This document shows positions 26,742 to 34,580 of a stretch of 64,000 bases of DNA, piece after piece (within the stretch, counting starts at the first letter, position 1; the number at the start of each line of letters is the position of its first letter). The DNA is from Terriglobia bacterium (lineage in GTDB: Bacteria > Acidobacteriota > Terriglobia > Terriglobales > Acidobacteriaceae): the NCBI GenBank assembly GCA_020072815.1, contig JAIQGE010000004.1:62001-126000 (forward strand). The letters run 5' to 3'. The position numbers were made by a program, and so were the translations under genes. A model generated the notes under the pieces. That model saw only the letters and a program-made list of their open reading frames with translations, did no database searches and was not told the DNA's origin.

Positions 26742-27923
26742 CTACTTTTCCGCATTAATCGCGTTCTTCCGTACTTCGCCGATGGTAACCAGCGGGTCGC
26801 GTCCACCCAGGCGCGGCGCAATCCACTTCTTCTCCGCGCCGATGATGTCCATCAACAGCTTTTTGTCGGCCGCGGTGGGCATCCAGGTTTCCAGTTGCTC
26901 GCGGTATTCTTTCTCTTCCATCGGCTCACCGGTTTGGGGATGGAACATCTGGCCTTTCCACTTGCCGATATTGCGGTGGAACTTGATGTCCGGACAATAG
27001 AGCGCCGTATTGCCCTGCTTCTGCGCAGCGCTGATGCGCTTGACCAGCGTGGCGCATTCGTCGCGATAGAGATGGCGGTTGTAATCGTTCAAGTCCTCAA
27101 GGTCCGCGGGATGCGGATTGGCCGGCTCGTCATAGCGGCCCTTCAATCCCCAGGTGTAGGCCCATTGCGCGGATGAGGAATGGTCCGTGCCGAACAGGTC
27201 GTACGAACTGGAAATCCACTTGTTCAGATATTTCTGCATCAGCCACGAGGGAACCACGCCGGCTTCCGCGATGCGCGCCAGTCCAGTGTTGCCCGTGCCC
27301 ATGTGGAAGGCTTCTTCCTTCAGCATGTAACTCATGGAACGGCCCAGCGGAGCGAAGGCGGAATACTTGAGCATCTGGAGCTGGAATTTGCCATCGCGGT
27401 CAACAAAGTCAGTGAAGGCGAAGAAGTCCAGCCAGTTGTCGCATTCTTCATTAAAGCTGCCCAGCAGGCGCTTGTTCTCGTAGGCGCGGCGGTCCAGCAT
27501 TTTCTTGGCTTCCACCTTGCCGGTATCGCCGAAGAAGTCTATGAGCAGCGCGCACATCTGCCACCCGTGGCGCATTTCTTCAATCATCACGCGGGTCAGG
27601 CAGGAACGGTCATAGTCACTGGGCGCGCTCTCAAAAAGCCAGCGCTGCTGTTCCACGCTGGCGAACTCGGTGTCACCCTGGTAGACGATCAGGTTCATCA
27701 GGGCGTCACGCATGTTCTGGGTGGGGATCTGGCGCATGTTCTCCCACTTGTTGCGGCCCTTGTAATAGCCAAAGGTGATCTCGTCGGTTTCGATGGCGCC
27801 GTACAGGGTGTCAAACTTGAACTCTTTGATCTGGTCGTGGTCCACGCCCACTTCCTTGCGCCACTCGTTGAACAGGCCGACCCAGTCACTGAACGTGCCG
27901 ATCTTGTGTATTTTTCCAGGCAT
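26742..27923 (-). CDS. BoxB/PaaA-type di-iron oxygenase component
   Basis: A protein of about 393 residues from ATG 27923 (CGGAG upstream). The ferritin-like motifs expected for iron ligands are EEMRH (residues 115-119) and EEAFH (203-207). The stretch QGDTEFASVEQQR and FTDFVDRDGKFQLQML match benzoyl-CoA 2,3-epoxidase BoxB more than phenylacetyl-CoA epoxidase PaaA. It is shorter than BoxB (about 470) and longer than PaaA (about 310). Expected reaction: O2-dependent epoxidation of an aromatic acyl-CoA. No BoxA-type reductase is encoded nearby. Part of the TetR-headed set. Confidence 0.78.
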   Translation of the reverse strand: MPGKIHKIGTFSDWVGLFNEWRKEVGVDHDQIKEFKFDTLYGAIETDEITFGYYKGRNKWENMRQIPTQNMRDALMNLIVYQGDTEFASVEQQRWLFESAPSDYDRSCLTRVMIEEMRHGWQMCALLIDFFGDTGKVEAKKMLDRRAYENKRLLGSFNEECDNWLDFFAFTDFVDRDGKFQLQMLKYSAFAPLGRSMSYMLKEEAFHMGTGNTGLARIAEAGVVPSWLMQKYLNKWISSSYDLFGTDHSSSAQWAYTWGLKGRYDEPANPHPADLEDLNDYNRHLYRDECATLVKRISAAQKQGNTALYCPDIKFHRNIGKWKGQMFHPQTGEPMEEKEYREQLETWMPTAADKKLLMDIIGAEKKWIAPRLGGRDPLVTIGEVRKNAINAEK

Positions 27924-27936
27924 GAAAACTCCGTAG

Positions 27937-28036
27937 TAATTAGCAAATAGCAATTGGCAATTAGTAAGTCGCTTCCGACCTCTAGCTCTTGGTTAAAGGC
28001 CGATGGCTAGTTGCTAATTGCTATTTGCCAATTGCT
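27937..28036. repeat. Facing inverted arms between oxygenase and aldehyde dehydrogenase genes
   Basis: The left arm (27937-27967) is AATTAGCAAATAGCAATTGG-like. The right arm (28007-28036) is its approximate reverse complement, TTGCTAATTGCTATTTGCC. The centre is about 39 nt. Same family and layout as 10558-10660. Confidence 0.7.
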
Positions 28037-28041
28037 TCCTC

Positions 28042-29511
28042 TCACAAATTCATCCACACGGTCTTGAGTTCCGTGTAGTGTTCAATCGCGTGCATGCCCA
28101 GTTCGCGGCCAAAGCCGGATTGCTTGTATCCGCCGAAAGGCAGCGCCGCGTCCATCACTCCGTAGGTGTTGATCCACACTGTGCCGGCCTTCAGGCGGCG
28201 CGACAGCTGGTGGGCTTTCTTGATGTCGTTGGTCCACACCGCGGCGGCCAGGCCGTAGACGTTGCGGTTGGCTTGTTCGGCGACTTCTTCGATGTCGTCA
28301 AACGTGAGCGTGGCCAGCACGGGGCCAAATATCTCTTCCTGCGCGATCTTCATATCGTTCTTCACGCCGCCGAAAATCGTGGGCTCGATGAAGAAACCGT
28401 GGTCGCCATTGACCGCGGCGCGCTTGCCGCCGGCCAGCACGGCAGCGCCTTCTTTCTTGCCGGATTCGATGTAGCCCAGCACCGTGTCCATCTGCTTCTG
28501 GCTCACAATGGCGCCTAGGCGCGTTTTGGGGTCCAGCGGGTCGCCCAGTTTGATCTTCTTGCTGCCTTCGACCAGCTTGGTCATGAATTCGTCTTCCGCT
28601 TTTTTCTCCACGAACAGGCGCGAACCGGCGCAGCAGACTTCACCTTTGCCGTAAAAGATGCCGTTGAGCGCGCCTTTCACAGCCGAGTCCAGGGACGAAT
28701 CAGCGAACACGATGTTCGGCGATTTGCCGCCCAACTCCAGCGTCACGCGCTTCAGCGTGTCCGCCGACGCCCGCATGATCTCTTTGCCTACGGAAGTTGA
28801 TCCGGTGAACGCGACTTTGTCCACGCCGGGATGCTTCACCAGAGCCTGTCCGGTGGCCGGTCCGCCGGTGACTATGTTCAACACGCCCGCGGGGAGTCCA
28901 GCTTCCAGGCACAGTTCGCCAAAGCGCAGCGCGGTGAGTGAAGTGTCTTCCGCAGGCTTGAGCACCACGCAGTTGCCGCATGCCAGGGCCGGACCCAGCT
29001 TCCAACTGGCCAGCAACAGCGGGAAGTTCCAGGCAACGATCGCGCCTACAACGCCCACCGGCTCGCGCAGCGTGTACGTGAACGCGTTGCTGAAAGTGTT
29101 TACCGTTTCACCGTGGACCTTGGTGGCCCACCCGGCGAAATAGCGGAACACGTCCGCCACCATAGGCATGTCCACGTAACGCGATTCGAAGATGGGCTTG
29201 CCATTGTCCAATGTTTCCAGCTCGGCCAGCTCTTCAATGCTCTTTTCCACCAGGTCGGCGATGCGCCATAGGAGCTTGCCGCGGTCGCTGGAGGACATCT
29301 TGCGCCACGGGCCGCCCATGTCGTCGAAGGCCTTGCGCGCCGCGGCCACGGCCAGGTCAACATCCTGCGCGGTGGCGTCAGCGATCTGCGTGAGCACTTC
29401 ACCGGTGGCGGGATTGATGGTGTCAAACGCGCGGCCGGAGCCTTCACTCCACTGCCCGTTGATAAGCAGCTTGCCAGGGGAGATGTGTGTTTTGGTTGCG
29501 GTCAACATCAT
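28042..29511 (-). CDS. NAD(P)-dependent aldehyde dehydrogenase
   Basis: A protein of about 489 residues, ALDH superfamily class 1/2 type. It has KLLINGQWSEGSG at the N-terminus, AWNFPLLLASWKLGPALACG, the Rossmann motif FTGSTSVGKEIM, catalytic Glu in LELGGKSPNIVF, catalytic Cys in GKGEVCCAGSRLFVE and EEIFGPVL. The ATG pair at 29511/29508 is preceded by GAGG. Within this gene set a ring-cleavage semialdehyde (as oxidised by BoxD) or an arylacetaldehyde is a reasonable substrate, but the sequence alone does not decide. Confidence 0.9.
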   Translation of the reverse strand: MMLTATKTHISPGKLLINGQWSEGSGRAFDTINPATGEVLTQIADATAQDVDLAVAAARKAFDDMGGPWRKMSSSDRGKLLWRIADLVEKSIEELAELETLDNGKPIFESRYVDMPMVADVFRYFAGWATKVHGETVNTFSNAFTYTLREPVGVVGAIVAWNFPLLLASWKLGPALACGNCVVLKPAEDTSLTALRFGELCLEAGLPAGVLNIVTGGPATGQALVKHPGVDKVAFTGSTSVGKEIMRASADTLKRVTLELGGKSPNIVFADSSLDSAVKGALNGIFYGKGEVCCAGSRLFVEKKAEDEFMTKLVEGSKKIKLGDPLDPKTRLGAIVSQKQMDTVLGYIESGKKEGAAVLAGGKRAAVNGDHGFFIEPTIFGGVKNDMKIAQEEIFGPVLATLTFDDIEEVAEQANRNVYGLAAAVWTNDIKKAHQLSRRLKAGTVWINTYGVMDAALPFGGYKQSGFGRELGMHAIEHYTELKTVWMNL

Positions 29512-29958
29512 TCTTAGCCTCAAGCTGCTAGCGACTGGCCGCTAGCTGGTACTTCGTTTGTTTGCACGACATTCTCTACAACACCTTTTTAGCGTGTCAT
29601 CTTGAGCGAGCCGGAGCGAATGTGACGGCGAGTCGAAAGATCCCGAAGGTCTTTCCCCTGCCCTGCTGCTTCAGGGAGTTCTCACGAGGATTCTGGTGAG
29701 AACACCTCCAGGCGGAATCGTAAATCCAACCATTCTCGGGATCCTGCGACTCCGCGCCTATCACTCAATCAATCCTGAGCATAGCTGCTGCGCTTCGCTC
29801 AGGATGACAGATCCGAAACAGCGTCGAACAAATAGGGATCCCTCGCTGCGCTCGGATTTCAGAGATCCTTCGACTCGCCCCATCCCGCCGTGCGGGACTC
29901 GCGCTCGCTCAGGATGACGGCAGCGGGCTCCCGCTCCGCTCACGCCCGCTGAGCGCCG
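29512..29958. repeat. Gap holding GGGATCC...CTCAGGATGACG type repeats
   Basis: A 447-bp gap without a gene. It contains several copies of a repeat whose words are GATCCCTCG, CGCTTCGCTCAGGATGAC and GATCCTTCGACTC, in both orientations (about 29588-29945). Related copies are at 26702-26735, 47205-47390 and 54511-54645. Confidence 0.6.
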
Positions 29959-30768
29959 TCACTTTGCTTTAAACGTTGCTGGTCTCTTGTCCACGTACGC
30001 GGCCAGGCCTTCCTTGGCGTCGTCGCTGGCGAACAGGCGCTGTTGCAGTTCGCGCTCCACCGCCAGCGCGGACTCCATGGGAATCTCCCATCCCGTCTGG
30101 ACCGAGCGCTTGATGTTGCCCACGGCCTTGGCGGCTTTGTTGGGAGGCGTGAACTGGCGCGCGTACTCCATGACGTTGCCCATAAAGTTGTCGCGCTCGT
30201 AAATGTCGTTGATGATGCCCATCTCTTTGGCTTCTTCAAAGGTGAAGGTGTTGCCGGTGACCATGAGCTCAATGGCTTTGCTCTTGCCCACCATGCGGCT
30301 CAGGCGCTGGGTGCCGCCGGTGCCAGGCAGAACGCCCAGGTTGATTTCCGGCAGGCCGATCTTGCCGGAATCGCGGCGCGCGATGCGCAGGTCCGCGGCC
30401 ATGGCGATTTCCAGTCCGCCGCCCACGCAGTGGCCGTTGATGGCGGCAATCACCAGCTTGGGTGTGTGCTCCAGGCGCAGCAGCATTTCATTGGCATGCA
30501 GGCAGAAGTAATACTTAAAGGTGGGGTCCACCGAGGAAAGCATCTTAATGTTGGCGCCGGCGGAGAAGAATTTGTCGCCCGCGCCGGTCAGCAGCAGCAC
30601 GTACACGTCATTGTCCATGCGCGCCTTCAGGATGCACTCGTCCAGTTGCCGGTTCATTTCATAGGTGTAGGTATTGGCCGGCGGATCGCACAGTTCGATG
30701 ACGGCCACGCCGTCTTCCACGCGATAATTGACCAGCGTCTTGGTTTCAGTTGCTGTGGTTGCAGCCAT
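29959..30768 (-). CDS. Enoyl-CoA hydratase/isomerase family protein
   Basis: A 269-residue crotonase-fold enzyme. It has FFSAGANIKML (oxyanion strand), INGHCVGGGLEIAMAADL, then GLPEINLGVLPGTGGTQRL, where the two glutamates that activate water in enoyl-CoA hydratase (E in the first segment's LEIAM region and in LPEINLG) appear to be present. The ending SDDAKEGLAAYVDKRPATF is typical. Probable role: hydration of an enoyl-CoA in the downstream beta-oxidation-like steps of the gene set. It is the first structural gene after tetR (54-bp gap). Confidence 0.88.
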   Translation of the reverse strand: MAATTATETKTLVNYRVEDGVAVIELCDPPANTYTYEMNRQLDECILKARMDNDVYVLLLTGAGDKFFSAGANIKMLSSVDPTFKYYFCLHANEMLLRLEHTPKLVIAAINGHCVGGGLEIAMAADLRIARRDSGKIGLPEINLGVLPGTGGTQRLSRMVGKSKAIELMVTGNTFTFEEAKEMGIINDIYERDNFMGNVMEYARQFTPPNKAAKAVGNIKRSVQTGWEIPMESALAVERELQQRLFASDDAKEGLAAYVDKRPATFKAK

Positions 30769-30822
30769 GATTTCAGAGCTCCTTTGAATTGGTTGAGTCT
30801 TGACCCGAACGCGAACGGCGAC

Positions 30823-31542
30823 TCAGGGCCTTGTTTCAGAATTTTTCGCTTCAGAATTCTTCCGTTTTGCCTTGCCGGCCAGCACGCCGCTCAGGAAGAG
30901 GTCGCCCATCCCGCGGGCCAGTTCGCCGGCATCGGCATCCACGCGCGGGTTGTGCCAGGTGTAGATCCAGTTGATCATGCCAAACAGGCTGAGCACGGCC
31001 AGCCGTCCGGAGAATTGTAGTCCTTTGGCCTTGCGCAAATCTTCCAGCAGGTCCAGACAGATGCGGTAATACTCGCGCTTGATGGCCCGCACTTCAGCGC
31101 CGTGCTCGTTCTTGAGCGTGTCGTCCTCGTGGGTGAGCACCTTCATGGCCTCTTTGTTGGCCAGGGAATATTCCAGGTGGTTCTCAATAAAGATGCGGAT
31201 GCGCTCTTCCGGGTCGGCTGACTTTTCCAGGCGCACGCGCAGGTTGGCGATGATGGTCTCAAACGTGTGCTTCTGGATCAGGTACAGCAACTCTTCCTTG
31301 GACGCAAAATAATGATACAGCCCGGCCAGGGACATGCCGGCGGCGCGGGAGAGATCGCGCATGGAAGCGCCTTCGTAACCTTTGTCGCAGAAGATGCGCG
31401 CGGCGTGCTGCAGCAAGCGGGCTAGCTGGCGGTCAAAACGCGTGTCCGCAGCCGTATCCGCGGCGGGCCGGCGGCCATGCGCCGCCTTCCGGCCCGGCAA
31501 AGCCGGTGCGGGTGACGGGATTTCAATGTGGGACTGGGCCAT
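30823..31542 (-). CDS. TetR-family regulator of the acyl-CoA gene set
   Basis: A 239-residue repressor. After a 38-residue Pro/Ala-rich tail comes the TetR helix-turn-helix (GYEGASMRDLSRAAGMSLAG, then LYHYFASKEELLYLI). The C-terminal helical ligand domain contains IRIFIENHLEYSLANKEAM. I take the ATG at 31542; a TTG two codons upstream is also possible. A palindromic operator lies 14-29 bp upstream of the start. Acyl-CoA or aryl-CoA thioesters are the likely ligand given the neighbours, as for PaaR-type regulators; this is inference. Confidence 0.85.
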   Translation of the reverse strand: MAQSHIEIPSPAPALPGRKAAHGRRPAADTAADTRFDRQLARLLQHAARIFCDKGYEGASMRDLSRAAGMSLAGLYHYFASKEELLYLIQKHTFETIIANLRVRLEKSADPEERIRIFIENHLEYSLANKEAMKVLTHEDDTLKNEHGAEVRAIKREYYRICLDLLEDLRKAKGLQFSGRLAVLSLFGMINWIYTWHNPRVDADAGELARGMGDLFLSGVLAGKAKRKNSEAKNSETRP

Positions 31543-31555
31543 GCGCAAGAGGTTA

Positions 31556-31571
31556 CCGAACGTTCGTTCGG
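31556..31571. promoter_or_regulatory. TetR operator palindrome
   Basis: CCGAACGTTCGTTCGG consists of perfect 7-bp arms (CCGAACG and CGTTCGG) with a TT centre, directly upstream of tetR. The spacing is typical of an autoregulatory TetR operator. One CCGAACG half-site also occurs at 30805-30811, upstream of the enoyl-CoA hydratase gene. Confidence 0.75.
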
Positions 31572-31901
31572 GTCTTATTATGGCTGACGGCCAAGCGCCC
31601 CGTCAACTCCGGCCGCCGCGGCCTTGCTCCGCGTCGCCTTCGCCAGCTCCCTACCAGCGGCGCAGAAAGTTGTTCCAGACCGACCTTGAGCGTGTCTTAC
31701 CCACCAGAGTAACCGGAGCACCAGCAATTATCAGAAAGCGGGCTGTTGCAGCGGCGGAGGAGTAGCGTTCAGGCCAAACAAGCCAGGACGAATGCCTTCC
31801 GGCCTCAAAGTACGAGACGAAGCTGGAAAGCAACTCTCGACCGAGGACTCCAAGGTCAACAAAAACAAATTCAATGAAGTCCCCCGAGAAGGAGATTTGA
31901 A
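31572..31901. other. Gap without a recognised gene
   Basis: About 330 bp between the divergent tetR and DUF4382-like genes. I see no gene or clear repeat. It must contain the promoter of the plus-strand lipoprotein, whose ribosome binding site AGAAGGAG is at about 31887-31894. Confidence 0.5.
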
Positions 31902-33314
31902 ATGCGTTCACAGAATTCCAAGTCGTTTGCACAGTCGGCCGCGAAGGCCCTATTTGCTCTGGTCCTGGTGGCCGGACTCGTTTTCGCCGTCGGTTGCGGT
32001 GGCGGAGGGTCTGCCAGCACTAACCCCGGTCCCAGCCCCACACCCACACCCGCCAACAGCGCGTCCACGCAGGTCCGCTTTGGCGACGCGCCTGCTGACA
32101 GCGTGATCTCATTTGAAGTCACCGTCTCGGCTCTTTCGCTCACGCCCAGCGGCGGCGGCGCCGCAGTGACCGTTCCGGTCCCGGCGAACAACCGGCTGGA
32201 ACTCAGCCATTCGGCCGGCAAGTTTGAACCGTTCCTTACCGGCAGCCTGCCGCAAGGCAGTTTCTCCAGCGCTTCGATGACGCTGGCCAACTCCGAGCTG
32301 ACGTTCATGGGCAGCACCGGACTCCCGGTCCATATCAATGGTCCGGCGAGCGCTTCGGTCAGCATCGCGCTGAGCCCTGCACTGACCGTCGGAACCAGCC
32401 CGCTGGTCCTAAACATTGACGCCAACATCGCCAACTCGGTGACGACCAACGCCTCAGGCGTGATCACGGGCATCAGCTTTGGCTCCAATTCCTTCAGCAT
32501 CACCGCCAAGGCGCCCGGCGCCCAAGCCAACCAGCAGGACGACGATGGCGAAATCGAAGACGTGCGCGGCACGATCACTTCCGCCACTGCGAACAGCTTC
32601 GTGTTGTCCGTGGGCCAGACCAAATCTTCCATGACCTTCAGCTTTGACGCCACCACGCAGTTCAGTGACGGCGTGACCGCCGCCACGCTGGCCAACCAGA
32701 TCGTGAAAGTGGAAGGCTTCACCAAGTCCGACGGCAGCCTGTTTGCCAAAGAAGTGGAAGGCCTGGAATCGAGCTCCGGCGCGGAAATGGAAAGCTTGAT
32801 CACCGCCATCTCCGGCACCACGCTCACCATCAGCGCGGATGACGGCATCGGCGGCGGCATGGACGACACCAAGATCGGCGCCAGCTTCACCGTGAACATC
32901 GCCGGCCTGAATGCCAGCAAGTTCAAAGTGGACGGCGGCAACGGCTTCGGCGGCAACGTGCCGGCCGGCCTCACCTTCGACGCTACGACCATCCACCAGG
33001 GTCAGCACGTGGAAGTGGAGACCAACAACCCGATCCCGGCAGCCAACGGCAGCATCACTCCGGACAAGCTGAAACTGCAACAGCAGGGCGTCTCCGGAAC
33101 GGTGGCCAACCTGGCGGCCAGCGGCAACTTTGACCTGAACCTGGCGGCCGATTCGCACCTGGCCATCATCTCCGGTCAGACGGTGGTCCACGTCATCAAG
33201 GCCTCCAGCACGGACGTCCGCAAGGCTCCGGCGAACGCAGCCGCAGCGCAAGTACGCGGGCTCCTGTTCTGGAACGGGACCTCCTGGCAGATGGTCGCCC
33301 GGCGCGTCCGGTAA
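31902..33314 (+). CDS. Secreted lipoprotein with DUF4382- and DUF5666-like domains
   Basis: A 470-residue lipoprotein: signal, lipobox FAVGC near residue 31, then a Gly/Ser/Pro/Thr linker. Residues about 55-205 look like DUF4382 (FGDAPADSVISFEVTVSALSL, then LELSHSAGKFEPFLTGSLPQ). Residues about 215-330 and 380-460 look like OB-fold DUF5666 repeats (VRGTITSATANSFVLSVGQ, then FDATTQFSDG). The composition is beta-rich and low in Lys. These proteins are common cell-surface components in Acidobacteriota with no known activity. Strong SD, isolated unit, terminator at 33347. Confidence 0.75.
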   Translation: MRSQNSKSFAQSAAKALFALVLVAGLVFAVGCGGGGSASTNPGPSPTPTPANSASTQVRFGDAPADSVISFEVTVSALSLTPSGGGAAVTVPVPANNRLELSHSAGKFEPFLTGSLPQGSFSSASMTLANSELTFMGSTGLPVHINGPASASVSIALSPALTVGTSPLVLNIDANIANSVTTNASGVITGISFGSNSFSITAKAPGAQANQQDDDGEIEDVRGTITSATANSFVLSVGQTKSSMTFSFDATTQFSDGVTAATLANQIVKVEGFTKSDGSLFAKEVEGLESSSGAEMESLITAISGTTLTISADDGIGGGMDDTKIGASFTVNIAGLNASKFKVDGGNGFGGNVPAGLTFDATTIHQGQHVEVETNNPIPAANGSITPDKLKLQQQGVSGTVANLAASGNFDLNLAADSHLAIISGQTVVHVIKASSTDVRKAPANAAAAQVRGLLFWNGTSWQMVARRVR

Positions 33315-33346
33315 GCGCAAAACATCGCTTCCCCTTACTTACCACC

Positions 33347-33384
33347 CCGGTCGCAACTAACCTGCTGCGGCCGGTTTTCTTTTT
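33347..33384 (+). terminator. Rho-independent terminator
   Basis: CCGGTCGCA (33347-33355) pairs with TGCGGCCGG (33366-33374), a 9-bp stem with one G-U pair and a 10-nt loop. It is followed by TTTTCTTTTT. It lies 33 bp after the lipoprotein stop. Confidence 0.85.
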
Positions 33385-33428
33385 GCACAGCGTTGCTTCT
33401 GCGTACTGTGATTGGCATACTGAAAGTC

Positions 33429-34364
33429 ATGCGAATCATCGTGGCAGTTGTCCTATGCTTCCTGGCGAACATCTCTGGTGCGCAGAACCGAACGGTGGCC
33501 ATCACGATTGACGATCTGCCGCTGGCCCTGGCCGGTTCGCCGGCCAACGTGACGCCCGCAGAACGGCTGGCCGAAACACGCGCGGTAAATCTGGCGATCC
33601 TGAACGGACTCAAGAAGCACCATGCGTGGGCGATTGGGTTCGTGAATGAAAAGAAAGTCGTAGACGGTGGCGCCGCACAGAGCCGGGCGATCCTGCAACA
33701 GTGGATCAGGTACGGCAACGATCTGGGCAACCACACTTTCGCCCATCTGGACTTAAGCAAGATTTCGGCGGAGGAATTTGAAAAAGAAGTTGTGGACGGC
33801 GAAGCATCGGTCAAACTTCTGATGGCTGGCGCTGGCAAGCCGGTGAGCTACTTGCGCTTCCCTTACAATCACACCGGCGAGACAGCGGAAAAGCACGGAA
33901 AAGTGGCCGCGTTCCTGAAGAAGCAAGGTTATGAAGTAGCCACATGCACCGTGGACAATTCAGATTGGGTCTTTGCCCGCGCCTATCGTTTGATGCTGGA
34001 CCGCAATGATCAAGACGCGGCGCAGCGGCTGCGCACCGCTTACATTGAATACACCGGCCAGGAGCTTGAATACTATTCCCAGCTTCACAAGCAGATCTTT
34101 GGACACGAGATTCCCCACGTCATGCTGCTGCATGCCAGCCGTTTGAACGCTGACACCATTGATGACGTCCTGGGTGTTTTTGAGCAGGCAGAGTACCGCT
34201 TTGTCACCTTAAAACAGGCACAGAGTGATCCGGCCTACAAGACGCCAGAAACATTAACTTCTGACGGCCCCATGTGGGGGTATCGCTGGGCGCAGGCCCT
34301 GCATATCAAAGTCGACGTCAGTCGCGAGCCGCAAGTGCCTGCATGGGTGGCCGAATACAAATAG
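33429..34364 (+). CDS. Secreted polysaccharide deacetylase (NodB fold)
   Basis: A protein of about 311 residues with a short signal peptide (start ATG 33429, RIIVAVVLCFLANISGAQ). NodB-fold carbohydrate esterase motifs are the Asp pair in VAITIDDLPLAL, the zinc His pair in GNHTFAHLDL, the Arg motif in YLRFPYNHTG, and a late HASRLNADTIDDVL segment. It would remove N- or O-acetyl groups from cell-wall or exported polysaccharide. An alternative start at 33393 would precede the signal by 12 residues. Confidence 0.85.
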   Translation: MRIIVAVVLCFLANISGAQNRTVAITIDDLPLALAGSPANVTPAERLAETRAVNLAILNGLKKHHAWAIGFVNEKKVVDGGAAQSRAILQQWIRYGNDLGNHTFAHLDLSKISAEEFEKEVVDGEASVKLLMAGAGKPVSYLRFPYNHTGETAEKHGKVAAFLKKQGYEVATCTVDNSDWVFARAYRLMLDRNDQDAAQRLRTAYIEYTGQELEYYSQLHKQIFGHEIPHVMLLHASRLNADTIDDVLGVFEQAEYRFVTLKQAQSDPAYKTPETLTSDGPMWGYRWAQALHIKVDVSREPQVPAWVAEYK

Positions 34365-34580
34365 GGGCTAGAGCGAAGAACAATCCCACCGCCGCTGCTA
34401 TATCGTTTCGGCCGGTTTTCTTCGCCGAAAGGTCCCCGGTAGGTTCGCTCCTACTACTGGCATTCGGAAGCCATGCGGTTATCCGTGACGACCCTGTCTT
34501 TTTCCAGCGCCCTGCTCCACGACCATGTTGTAGGTCAATGGAGCGTGGGCGCTGGTTAGGACACTTTCCGTCTACAGTCT

